Part shown: positions 25,384 through 33,479 of the stretch, one piece after another | How positions within the stretch are numbered: the first letter of the stretch is position 1 | Layout: each line of letters opens with the position of its first letter | DNA from: Lutimaribacter_A marinistellae | GTDB lineage: Bacteria; Pseudomonadota; Alphaproteobacteria; Rhodobacterales; Rhodobacteraceae | Reading direction: 5' to 3' | Assembly: GCF_042648365.1 (NCBI RefSeq) | Contig: NZ_JBHRXI010000049.1 | Location: forward strand, 372,001-436,000 | DNA: 64,000 nucleotides | The notes under the pieces: generated by a model | Databases searched by the model: none | What the model was told of the DNA's origin: nothing | What the model saw: the letters and a program-made list of their open reading frames with translations, nothing else | Translations under genes and position numbers: made by a program

Positions 25384-25985
25384 CCCGGGCGCAGGATTTC
25401 TGGTCGCGCAGGCGCGCGGCAGTTGCCGAGGAGGCGCGAACCGAAGAGGTCGCGACGCTGGCCGAAAAGGCAGCTGAGGAGCGTCGCGCGCTAGAGACGC
25501 GGTCCGACGAAGAGATCCTTGCCGAACTCGACCTTCCCGACCCCGATACGATCGCACCCGGCGATGATGTCGCGGCCTTCCTTCGGGAGGTTGTGCCGGA
25601 ACGTTTGCGGCGACGTGCGCTGCGCCGTCTGTGGCAGATCAATCCGGTTCTGGCCAATGTTGATGGCCTTGTAGATTATGGCGAAGACTTCACCGATGCG
25701 ACCTGCGTTATCGAGAACCTGCAAACGGCCTACCAGGTGGGACGCGGAATGCTCTCGCATGTTGAGCATCTCGCCATGGCCGAAACCGAGCCCACGGCTG
25801 ACCAGGCGGACGCCGAAATACCGGCTCAAGCTGATACCACCGAAGAGATCCCCCAGGCATGCGCGCCGGTGACAGCGTCAGCTGACACCGCGACCGAAGA
25901 GAAAGTCCCCGACGGGGACTTCGAGGAGGTCGCCACCCCCGCCCCGCGCCGCATGCGTTTCGTGTTCGACAAGGAGCAAGTATGA
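25380..25985 (+). CDS. DUF3306 protein, formate dehydrogenase accessory
   Basis: 201 residues, highly charged. It has the family-typical FWSRRRAAVAEE start, ALRRLWQINPVLANVDGLVDYG in the middle (quoted in part) and a variable acidic tail ending RRMRFVFDKEQV. It overlaps DUF3305 upstream and TorD downstream by ATGA junctions, so the three are made together. Known family context is formate dehydrogenase clusters; function is unproven. The middle segment may be the conserved functional part because the tail is low-complexity. Confidence 0.88.
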   Translation: MTRAQDFWSRRRAAVAEEARTEEVATLAEKAAEERRALETRSDEEILAELDLPDPDTIAPGDDVAAFLREVVPERLRRRALRRLWQINPVLANVDGLVDYGEDFTDATCVIENLQTAYQVGRGMLSHVEHLAMAETEPTADQADAEIPAQADTTEEIPQACAPVTASADTATEEKVPDGDFEEVATPAPRRMRFVFDKEQV

Positions 25986-26587
25986 CCGCCGCCACCCTGC
26001 CCGACATCGCCGAAGAGGACCGGCTGCGCGCGGAATTCTATGACTTCCTCGGTCGACTTCTGGCCGCTCCGCCGGACGGGCCGCTTTTGTCGAGCATGGC
26101 CGGCCTGCAAGGCGATGAAAGCGATCTGGGCCAGGCTGTTCAGGCCATGGCGCGCGTGGCCAAGGTTACCCGTTCAGAAGCCGCCGAGCGCGAGTTCAAT
26201 GCGCTATTCATCGGCCTCGGCCGGGGAGAGCTCTTACCCTATGCCAGTTACTACCTGACCGGTTTTCTCAACGAGAAACCGCTGTCGCAGCTGCGGCAGG
26301 ACATGGCGGCGCGGCGGATGACCCGGGCCCCCAACGTTTATGAACCCGAGGACAACATCGCGTCGCTGATGGAAATGATGGCGGGCATGATCCTTGGCCG
26401 TTTCGGTGCGCCGGCCGCCTTGACCGATCAGCGCCTATTCTGGAACCGCCATATCGGGCCGTGGGCCGGCCATTTCTTTACCGATCTCGAAGCTGCCGAG
26501 AACTCGGTCCTTTATGCGTCGGTCGGCACAGCCGGTCGCCTTTTCATCGAAATCGAACGGGAAGGGTTTCGCATGACGGCGGAGTAG
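25982..26587 (+). CDS. TorD/DmsD-family chaperone for the Tat-exported dehydrogenase
   Basis: 201 residues, all-helical, with the TorD-family pattern: EFNALFIGLGRGELLPYASYYLTGF (in part), then YEPEDNIASLMEMMAGMI and HIGPWAGHFFTDLEAAENSVLY (in part). It binds the twin-arginine signal of the molybdoenzyme and delays export until the cofactor is loaded. The immediate downstream genes carry two Tat leaders (26653 and 26991), the expected clients. It overlaps DUF3306 by 4 bp. Confidence 0.9.
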   Translation: MTAATLPDIAEEDRLRAEFYDFLGRLLAAPPDGPLLSSMAGLQGDESDLGQAVQAMARVAKVTRSEAAEREFNALFIGLGRGELLPYASYYLTGFLNEKPLSQLRQDMAARRMTRAPNVYEPEDNIASLMEMMAGMILGRFGAPAALTDQRLFWNRHIGPWAGHFFTDLEAAENSVLYASVGTAGRLFIEIEREGFRMTAE

Positions 26588-26652
26588 ATCCGCCCATTCA
26601 CCGGCACATCCATTCAGACAGTGCCACAATCGCAGAGGGGAAGGAGGTTCCC

Positions 26653-26841
26653 ATGAGCAAGATCCGGGAAGATGGCGCGAGCCGCCGCGAGTTCCTGAAA
26701 CTGGCCGGCACCATGGCGCCCGCCGCGGCTGTTGCCGTGGCATCGGGTGGCGAGGCACATGCGGCCGAGGCTCCGATAAACGAGACACGGATTCAGGATA
26801 CGGCACATACCCGCGCCTATCTTGACAGCGCCCGGTTCTGA
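26653..26841 (+). CDS. Small Tat-signal peptide protein associated with formate dehydrogenase
   Basis: A 62-residue protein that is nearly all leader: SRREFLKLAG is a twin-arginine motif, followed by a hydrophobic Ala/Val stretch and a short mature tail ending AHTRAYLDSARF. AAGGAGG sits six bases before the ATG at 26653, so longer upstream frames are rejected. Such small Tat proteins precede formate dehydrogenase alpha genes in many proteobacteria. Role unproven; an assembly helper or small subunit is likely. Confidence 0.88.
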   Translation: MSKIREDGASRREFLKLAGTMAPAAAVAVASGGEAHAAEAPINETRIQDTAHTRAYLDSARF

Positions 26842-26990
26842 GCCGCCGCGCAACATGACATGACAGCGCCCGGCGCAGCCGGACGACGTCTTCCACCGGC
26901 CGACGGTTGCGTGACGCCCCGGTGCCGGTTTCGACGAGAGTACCACGCCAGCCACGGCATCGAACCGTGGCACGCAAGGGAGAGACAGAC

Positions 26991-29900
26991 ATGCTTAGGA
27001 AAAAGACCAACGGGGTTGCGCGACGCCCCCAGCGGGCAAGTATGCTGACCCGGGTCGGTGAAAAGACCGTCGACCGCCGCGCGTTCCTGCGCGGATCGGG
27101 TCTCGCGATCGGCGGCCTTGCCGCGATCGGCGCCACGGGCGGAACCGTGACGCAAGCCAGCGCCCAGACCGCAGCGGCACAGGCCGTGAACACGGTGAAA
27201 TCCATATGCACCCATTGTTCGGTCGGCTGTACCGTCGTTGCCGAAGTGCAGAACGGCGTCTGGACCGGACAGGAACCCGGTTGGGACAGCCCGTTCAACC
27301 TCGGCGCCCATTGCGCAAAGGGCGCGTCGGTCCGCGAGCACGCACATGGCGAGCGCCGCCTGAAATACCCGATGAAGAAAGAGGGCGGCGAGTGGAAGCG
27401 CATCAGCTGGGAACAGGCGATCGACGAGATCGGCGACGGCATGATGAAGATCCGCGACGAGAGCGGACCTGACAGCGTGTACTGGCTGGGCTCGGCCAAG
27501 CATAACAACGAACAGGCCTATCTTTTCCGCAAGTTCGCGGCTTATTGGGGCACGAACAACGTGGACCACCAGGCCCGTATCTGTCACTCGACGACGGTTG
27601 CAGGTGTTGCAAACACATGGGGCTACGGCGCCATGACGAACTCCTACAACGACATTCACAACAGCCGCGCGATCTTCATTATCGGCGGCAACCCGGCCGA
27701 GGCGCATCCCGTCTCGCTGCTGCATGTTCTGCGCGCCAAAGAGCAAAACAACGCTCCGCTTATCGTGTGCGACCCGCGCTTTACCCGGACCGCCGCCCAT
27801 GCGGACGAGTTCGTCCGCTTCCGTCCCGGCACCGATGTTGCGCTGATCTGGGGTATCCTGTGGCACATCTTCGAGAACGGGTGGGAAGACAAGGAGTTCA
27901 TCCGTACCCGTGTCTGGGGCATGGACCAGATCCGCGAAGAAGTCGCCAAGTGGACGCCCGAGGAAACCGAGCGCGTCACCGGTGTTCCCGGCAGCCAGTT
28001 GCGCCGCGTTGCGCGCACCATGGCAAACAACCGTCCCGGTACGGTGATCTGGTGCATGGGCGGGACCCAGCACACCAACGGCAACAACAACACCCGCGCC
28101 TATTGCGTGCTGCAGCTCGCCTTGGGCAACATGGGAACAAGCGGCGGCGGCACCAACATCTTCCGCGGCCATGACAACGTGCAAGGCGCCACCGATCTCG
28201 GCGTTCTGTCGCACACGCTGCCCGGCTACTACGGCCTGTCGAAAGGTGCCTGGGCGCATTGGTCCCGCGTCTGGGAGGAAGACCCGGAGTGGCTGGCCGG
28301 GCAATTCGCGACGACGACCGGCAAGGACGGCAAGAAAAAATCCCTGCAGAACCTGACCGGTATCCCCGTGTCGCGCTGGATAGACGGCGTGCTGGAAAAG
28401 CCGGAGAACATGGACCAGGACAACAATGTCCGCGCCATGGTGCTCTGGGGGCATGCGCCCAACTCTCAGACCCGCATGACCGAGATGAAGACGGCGATGG
28501 AGAAGCTGGACATGCTGGTCGTGATCGACCCGTATCCCACCGTCTCGGCCGTGCTGCATGACCGCACCGATGGTGTCTACCTGCTTCCGGCAGCGACGCA
28601 GTTCGAAACCTACGGCTCGGTCACGGCGTCCAACCGCTCGATCCAGTGGCGCGAAAAGGTGGTTGATCCCCTGTTCGAGTCCAAGCCGGATCACGAGATC
28701 GTCGGGCTCTTCGCCAAGAAGTTCGGTTTCCACGACCGTATCTTCCGCAACATCGCGCTGGAAGATGACGGGGTGACCCCGAACATCGAGGACACTCTGC
28801 GCGAGATCAATCGCGGCATGTGGACCATCGGCTATACCGGCCAGTCGCCAGAGCGGCTCAAGCTGCACATGGCCAACCAGCACACCTTTGACCGTACGAC
28901 GCTGCGCGCCAATGGTGGGCCGGCGGATGGCGATTACTACGGTCTGCCGTGGCCGACCTGGGGTACGCCCGAGATGGGCCATCCCGGTACGCCGAACCTT
29001 TATGACATGTCCAAACCGGTGGCCGAAGGCGGCCTCACCTTCCGGGCGCGCTTTGGCGTCGAACGGGATGGTCAGAACCTGCTGGCCGACGGTGTGGCAA
29101 GCGCGGGGTCGGAAATCCAGGACGGCTATCCCGAGTTTACGTACCAGATGTTGGTTGATCTCGGCTGGGATGGCGACCTGACCGACGAGGAACGCCGTGC
29201 GATCGGACGTGTGGCCGGCATCGGAGGGCTGGACGAAGTGGGTCAGAGCGACGACGGCGATGATACCGCTGCATCGGCTGCTTCGACGTCAGGTCAGACC
29301 GAAGAGGTGGATCAGACTGCGGCGGCTCATAACCTTGCCCAGCCGTCCGGCGAGCAAGGGGCACAGGAAGAAGTCGGTGAACAATCCATGTCGCCCTTCC
29401 CGTCCGACTTCAACGAGAAGGCCGCTGGCGTCAACTGGAAGACCGACCTTTCGGGTGGTATCCAGCGGGTCGCGATCAAGCATGGCTGCGCCCCCTTCGG
29501 CAATGCCAAGGCACGAACCGTGGTCTGGACCTTCCCGGATCCGGTGCCGGTTCACCGTGAGCCGCTTTACACCAACCGGCGCGACCTCGTGGCGGATTAT
29601 CCGACCTATGAGGACCGGCATGCCTATCGCCTGCCCACACTCTATGCCTCGATCCAGAAGAATGATTTCTCGAAGGACTATCCGATCATTCTGACCTCGG
29701 GCAGACTGGTGGAGTACGAAGGCGGCGGCGACGAGACCCGATCGAACCCTTGGCTGGCCGAATTGCAGCAGGACATGTTCGTCGAAATCAATCCGCGTGA
29801 CGCCAATAACCTTGGCGTACGGGACGGCGCGCAGGTCTGGGTCGAAGGTCCCGAAGGAGGAAAGGTCAAGGTGATGGCCATGGTCACAGAGCGTGTCGGC

Positions 29901-30092
29901 GCAGGCGTCGCCTTCATGCCCTTCCACTTTGGCGGCCATTTCCAGGGCGAAGATCAGCGGTCGAAATACCCCGCTGGCGCGGATCCCTACGTCTTGGGCG
30001 AGAGCACCAACACCGCTCAGACCTATGGCTATGACTCGGTAACCCAGATGCAGGAGACCAAGGCGACTCTCTGCAAGATCTGGGCAGCGTAA
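26991..30092 (+). CDS. fdhA: Formate dehydrogenase alpha (molybdopterin) subunit, Tat-exported
   Basis: A 1033-residue molybdenum/tungsten enzyme oxidising formate to CO2 in the periplasm. The Tat leader has DRRAFLRGSG near residue 29. An N-terminal [4Fe-4S] site begins with SICTHCSVGC (about 71-80). The metal ligand is Cys198 in HQARICHSTTVAG, in place of the selenocysteine of FDH-N. The C-terminal molydopterin-dinucleotide domain follows. An acidic, Ala/Gln-rich linker at about 745-798 interrupts the conserved fold. The start at 26991 is preferred over 26907 because it places the RR motif correctly and has GGGAGAGA upstream. Beta and gamma subunits follow. Confidence 0.95.
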   Translation: MLRKKTNGVARRPQRASMLTRVGEKTVDRRAFLRGSGLAIGGLAAIGATGGTVTQASAQTAAAQAVNTVKSICTHCSVGCTVVAEVQNGVWTGQEPGWDSPFNLGAHCAKGASVREHAHGERRLKYPMKKEGGEWKRISWEQAIDEIGDGMMKIRDESGPDSVYWLGSAKHNNEQAYLFRKFAAYWGTNNVDHQARICHSTTVAGVANTWGYGAMTNSYNDIHNSRAIFIIGGNPAEAHPVSLLHVLRAKEQNNAPLIVCDPRFTRTAAHADEFVRFRPGTDVALIWGILWHIFENGWEDKEFIRTRVWGMDQIREEVAKWTPEETERVTGVPGSQLRRVARTMANNRPGTVIWCMGGTQHTNGNNNTRAYCVLQLALGNMGTSGGGTNIFRGHDNVQGATDLGVLSHTLPGYYGLSKGAWAHWSRVWEEDPEWLAGQFATTTGKDGKKKSLQNLTGIPVSRWIDGVLEKPENMDQDNNVRAMVLWGHAPNSQTRMTEMKTAMEKLDMLVVIDPYPTVSAVLHDRTDGVYLLPAATQFETYGSVTASNRSIQWREKVVDPLFESKPDHEIVGLFAKKFGFHDRIFRNIALEDDGVTPNIEDTLREINRGMWTIGYTGQSPERLKLHMANQHTFDRTTLRANGGPADGDYYGLPWPTWGTPEMGHPGTPNLYDMSKPVAEGGLTFRARFGVERDGQNLLADGVASAGSEIQDGYPEFTYQMLVDLGWDGDLTDEERRAIGRVAGIGGLDEVGQSDDGDDTAASAASTSGQTEEVDQTAAAHNLAQPSGEQGAQEEVGEQSMSPFPSDFNEKAAGVNWKTDLSGGIQRVAIKHGCAPFGNAKARTVVWTFPDPVPVHREPLYTNRRDLVADYPTYEDRHAYRLPTLYASIQKNDFSKDYPIILTSGRLVEYEGGGDETRSNPWLAELQQDMFVEINPRDANNLGVRDGAQVWVEGPEGGKVKVMAMVTERVGAGVAFMPFHFGGHFQGEDQRSKYPAGADPYVLGESTNTAQTYGYDSVTQMQETKATLCKIWAA

Positions 30093-30107
30093 GGAGGAGA
30101 AGAGAAA

Positions 30108-30704
30108 ATGGCAGCAAGAGCAAAGTTTCTCTGCGACGCCGAGCGCTGCATCGAGTGCAACGCCTGCGTCACGGCGTGCAAGAACGAGCATGAGGTGCCC
30201 TGGGGTATCAACCGCCGCCGCGTGGTGACCATCAACGATGGCACCCCGGGCGAACGGTCGATCTCGGTCGCCTGCATGCATTGTTCGGATGCACCCTGTA
30301 TGGCGGTGTGCCCGGTCGACTGCTTCTACCAGAACGAGGAAGGGGTGGTCCTGCACTCCAAGGACCTCTGCATCGGCTGTGGCTACTGCTTCTACGCGTG
30401 CCCCTTTGGCGCGCCGCAATATCCGCAAGCGGGCAATTTCGGCAGCCGCGGAAAGATGGACAAGTGCACCTTCTGCGCCGGTGGCCCCGAGGAGAACCAC
30501 TCGACCGAAGAGTTCGCCAAGTACGGCCGCAACCGGATCGCCGAGGGCAAGCTGCCCATCTGCGCCGAGATGTGCGCGACCAAGGCGTTGCTTGCAGGTG
30601 ATGGCGACGTCGTGTCGGCCATTTACCGTGAGCGCGTGGTGGCGCGTGGCTTCGGCACCGGTGCTTGGGGTTGGGGTACGGCCTACGACCAGAAGGGCGG
30701 CTGA
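30108..30704 (+). CDS. fdhB: Formate dehydrogenase beta (4x 4Fe-4S) subunit
   Basis: 198 residues with four ferredoxin-like cysteine groups: CIECNACVTACKNEH, CMHCSDAPCMAVCPVDC, CIGCGYCFYACPFGAP and the split fourth group KCTFCAGG...CAEMCATKALLAG. It relays electrons from the alpha-subunit pterin to the cytochrome b subunit and should be exported together with alpha, since it has no leader of its own. It starts 15 bp after fdhA with AAGGAGGAG. A strong hairpin follows before the gamma gene. Confidence 0.95.
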   Translation: MAARAKFLCDAERCIECNACVTACKNEHEVPWGINRRRVVTINDGTPGERSISVACMHCSDAPCMAVCPVDCFYQNEEGVVLHSKDLCIGCGYCFYACPFGAPQYPQAGNFGSRGKMDKCTFCAGGPEENHSTEEFAKYGRNRIAEGKLPICAEMCATKALLAGDGDVVSAIYRERVVARGFGTGAWGWGTAYDQKGG

Positions 30705-30720
30705 TCCCTCGCCCGATAAC

Positions 30721-30750
30721 CGGGACCGGTGCGAACAGGCGCCGGTCCCG
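30721..30750 (+). other. Strong intercistronic hairpin between fdhB and the gamma gene
   Basis: CGGGACCGGTGC (30721-30732) and GCGCCGGTCCCG (30739-30750) pair over 12 bp with one G.T wobble around a 6-base GAACAG loop. No T-tract follows, so it is not a normal terminator. It could be an mRNA processing or stability element that sets alpha/beta levels above gamma. Confidence 0.6.
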
Positions 30751-30822
30751 AATTACACCACTTCCATAACGGCGCGCTCCGCAGTTGACGCGTTGATCGT
30801 TTCAGACGCCAAGAGGGCATTC

Positions 30823-32028
30823 ATGACGATGCTTCGCCTTTTGATCTGCTTGTTCTGCCTAGCCTTACCGGCCGTGGCTCAAGAGACGCCCGAACTTCCG
30901 CCGATTGATCGGTCGGCCACCGGCGGGGCGACGACACTGGAGGATATCCTTCGTCGTCAGGAAGGCCTGAAAGTCGATGACAGTTACCGCTCCGAGAACC
31001 TCGGTCAAACAAACCGGGAAGGAACTGCGGCAGGGCTTTCGACGCGCGGCGTTGCCTCGGACGCGGATATCTTTCGCGCCTTGCGCTACAACGCGGCGGA
31101 TGTCACCACTTCGTCCCGCGGCCCTGCGGCCGACGTGATCATCCAAGATGGCGGAATGCGTTGGCTGCTTTTGCGCGAAGGCCCGATCAGGAAGTATGGC
31201 ACCTGGATACTGGGTGGAATGCTGGTCCTGCTGGCCGTGTTCTTCCTTATCCGTGGACGGATTCGTATCGACGGAGAGAAAACAGGCCGCACCGTAACGC
31301 GCTTCTCGGGGTTCGAGCGCTTCGGTCATTGGCTCTTTGCCGGTTCATTCCTCATCCTGGGCGCGACCGGCCTAATCACCCTCTGGGGGCGCCAGTTGTT
31401 CATGCCGCTTGTCGGCAAGGAAGGGTACGCGACGCTGGCGCAGGCGTGCAAATGGCTCCACAACAACATCGCCTGGGCGTTCATTCTGGGCCTCGTCATC
31501 GTCACGGTAAACTGGATCGCACATAACATTCCCAGCCGCCTCGACCTGAAATGGCTGGCAGCGGGCGGCGGGCTTTTCAGCAAGGGCCACCACCCTCCGG
31601 CACGCAAATTCAACGCGGGCCAAAAGATCATCTTCTGGGCCTGCATCGTGCTGGGCGTTTCCATCTCGCTGTCTGGCCTGTCCCTTCTATTCCCGTTCGA
31701 AATGCCGATGTTCGCCAAGACGTTCGTCGTGATCAACGATATCGGTGTCCTCGGCTGGTTCGGCTACGCCCCTCTTCCCGAAGTCTTGGCACCGCATGAA
31801 GAGATGCAATACGCGCAGCTGTGGCATGTGATCGTCGCGTTCATCTTCATCGCGATCATCCTGGCCCATATCTATCTCGGTTCCATTGGCATGGAGGGGG
31901 CGTTCGATGCCATGGGCAATGGCGAAGTTGAAGAGCAATGGGCGCGCGAGCATCACTCCCTCTGGCTGGAAGAGGTCAAGGAGAGCGAAGCACAAACCGG
32001 GGGCAAGGCCCCCTCGCCCGCCGAGTGA
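30823..32028 (+). CDS. fdhC: Formate dehydrogenase gamma (cytochrome b) subunit with extended N-terminus
   Basis: 401 residues. A signal-like segment (MTMLRLLICLFCLALPAVAQ) and about 100 soluble residues precede five helices at about 124-144, 166-187, 214-233, 269-289 and 334-354. The cytochrome b561-type histidines are visible in FERFGHWLFAG, WLHNNIAWAF, WIAHNIP and LWHVIVAF/LAHIYLG. It anchors the periplasmic enzyme and passes electrons to quinone or to a c-type cytochrome. The start at 30823 follows AGAGGG; longer upstream frames overlap fdhB and are rejected. The WD40-cytochrome gene begins one base after its stop codon. Confidence 0.92.
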   Translation: MTMLRLLICLFCLALPAVAQETPELPPIDRSATGGATTLEDILRRQEGLKVDDSYRSENLGQTNREGTAAGLSTRGVASDADIFRALRYNAADVTTSSRGPAADVIIQDGGMRWLLLREGPIRKYGTWILGGMLVLLAVFFLIRGRIRIDGEKTGRTVTRFSGFERFGHWLFAGSFLILGATGLITLWGRQLFMPLVGKEGYATLAQACKWLHNNIAWAFILGLVIVTVNWIAHNIPSRLDLKWLAAGGGLFSKGHHPPARKFNAGQKIIFWACIVLGVSISLSGLSLLFPFEMPMFAKTFVVINDIGVLGWFGYAPLPEVLAPHEEMQYAQLWHVIVAFIFIAIILAHIYLGSIGMEGAFDAMGNGEVEEQWAREHHSLWLEEVKESEAQTGGKAPSPAE

Positions 32029-32029
32029 C

Positions 32030-33298
32030 ATGCGTCTGCTGGCCGTTGCCTTGCTGCTGGCCGCATCGCCGACTGCGGCGTCCGAATTCTACACGTTGAA
32101 AGGGCATGGCGGGCCGATAATGGGAATCGACGCCGCGCCCGATGGCCGGGTCGCCACGGCCAGCTTTGACAATTCGGTCGGGCTGTGGACCGACCGAACT
32201 CCGCATTGGTACGACGGTCACGAGGCCGCGGTGAATGCCGTGGCCATCGATGGCGAGGAGTTGTTTTCGGCCGGGGACGATTTCACCCTGCGGCGCTGGC
32301 CCGGCGGCCAGGTCATTGGCAGACACAAAGGCAAGATCGTCTCGATCGCGGTGTCTGCCAGCCATGTCGCAACGGCCAGCTGGGACGGTACCATCGGGCT
32401 TTGGCCACGCTTCGGCGAGGGTCCGACCCGCTTCTTGGGACCGGTTGGCGCGGGTGTGAATGCCGTCACTTTCGCGCGCGGCGGCGAACAGCTCTACTCT
32501 GCCGGGATGGACGGGCGTCTGCTGCTGTGGGATGTGGCCTCGGGCCGCGAACTTCAAGAAGTCCTTTCGCACGGGTTCGGTATCAACGAGCTGGTGCTTG
32601 ATCCAAGCGAGAGCTGGCTGGCCTATGGTGCCGTTGACGGCGTAACCCGCATACGTAACCTCGCAACCGGTGCGGAACGCGACTTCACGCTCGATCGCAG
32701 ACCGATCCTCGCCTTAGCGCTAAGCCCCGATGGAAAGGACCTCGCCGTTGGTGACGGCGAAGGCTACATCATGGTGATCGACACCGATGCTTGGCGCATC
32801 ACGCGCGATTTCCGCGCGGCATTGCGCGGTCCGATCTGGGCACTGGCCTTTTCCGCCGACGGTCAGAATATTCATGCGGGCGGGATCGATAATGCGGTCC
32901 ACAGCTGGCCAATTGCCTCGCTCGGCGAACACGAGCCCATCGCAACCGGCGAGCAGCGTTTTCTAAAAGATCCCGAAACGATGGAAAACGGTGAACGCCA
33001 ATTTGCTCGAAAATGCTCCATCTGCCATACGCTTACGCCAGACAGCGCCCGCCGGGCAGGTCCCAGTCTTTACGGTCTTTTCGACCGTCCCGCCGGTACC
33101 CTCCCCGGCTATCACTATTCCGAAACGCTTGCGCAATCGGAGGTCATCTGGACAGCCGATACGATTGATGCGCTTTTCGACGAAGGCCCCGACCATTATA
33201 TCCCAGGGTCAAAGATGCCAATGCAGCGGATCGCGAAGCCGCAGGATCGGGCAGATCTGATCGATTACCTGCGCCGCGCCACACGACAGGAGAACTGA
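32030..33298 (+). CDS. WD40 beta-propeller / cytochrome c fusion protein
   Basis: 422 residues. A signal peptide (MRLLAVALLLAASPTAA) is followed by about seven WD40-like blades (residues 20-300; repeats end in patterns such as DNSVGLWTD, DDFTLRRWPG, DGTIGLWPR, DGRLLLWDV) and then a haem c domain with CSICH at residues 329-333 and a possible ligand Met in GSKMPMQRI. It is probably a periplasmic electron carrier docking to formate dehydrogenase through the propeller. It begins one base after the gamma stop, so it is in the same operon. The start at 32030 gives the proper signal peptide. Confidence 0.88.
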   Translation: MRLLAVALLLAASPTAASEFYTLKGHGGPIMGIDAAPDGRVATASFDNSVGLWTDRTPHWYDGHEAAVNAVAIDGEELFSAGDDFTLRRWPGGQVIGRHKGKIVSIAVSASHVATASWDGTIGLWPRFGEGPTRFLGPVGAGVNAVTFARGGEQLYSAGMDGRLLLWDVASGRELQEVLSHGFGINELVLDPSESWLAYGAVDGVTRIRNLATGAERDFTLDRRPILALALSPDGKDLAVGDGEGYIMVIDTDAWRITRDFRAALRGPIWALAFSADGQNIHAGGIDNAVHSWPIASLGEHEPIATGEQRFLKDPETMENGERQFARKCSICHTLTPDSARRAGPSLYGLFDRPAGTLPGYHYSETLAQSEVIWTADTIDALFDEGPDHYIPGSKMPMQRIAKPQDRADLIDYLRRATRQEN

Positions 33299-33299
33299 A

Positions 33300-33422
33300 A
33301 TGAAAGCCTTTGTTTCCGCGCTTGCCGCGATGGCGGTTATCACCGTGGCCGCCCCTCTTCTGTTGTCCGAGGTCGAAACGATGCGCGATGCGCGAACCGG
33401 CCCTTCGGTACGGCTCGACTGA
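33300..33422 (+). CDS. 40-residue single-helix membrane peptide at the end of the fdh operon
   Basis: An ATG one base after the WD40-cytochrome stop opens a 40-codon frame: MKAFVSALAAMAVITVAAPL is hydrophobic, then LLSEVETMRDARTGPSVRLD is charged. ACAGGAGAA lies just upstream. The helix could be a signal peptide or a membrane anchor. Tight spacing and the ribosome site make it a plausible real gene, though too short for usual calling. Function unknown; possibly a small subunit of the formate dehydrogenase complex. Confidence 0.6.
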   Translation: MKAFVSALAAMAVITVAAPLLLSEVETMRDARTGPSVRLD

Positions 33423-33429
33423 TCCAACG

Positions 33430-33454
33430 AAAAAGCGGCCCCCGAAGGAGCCGC
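33430..33454 (-). terminator. Rho-independent terminator of the pyrimidine ABC/hydantoinase operon
   Basis: On the minus strand GCGGCTCC pairs with GGGGCCGC around a TTCG tetraloop, followed by TTTTT (33434-33430). It lies 25 bp after the binding-protein stop. On the plus strand the same hairpin follows the fdh operon but lacks a T-tract. Confidence 0.88.
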
Positions 33455-33479
33455 CATCATACCGCGCGAGTGCGCCGGA

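Noticed and set aside
26817..28982. Long open frame (721 codons) on the minus strand opposite fdhA
   Set aside because: Antisense to the formate dehydrogenase gene with no ribosome site or recognisable domain; a codon-bias shadow.
33435..33454. Hairpin as a terminator for the plus-strand fdh operon
   Set aside because: No T-run follows on the plus strand; the T-run is on the minus strand, so it mainly ends the ABC/hydantoinase operon.
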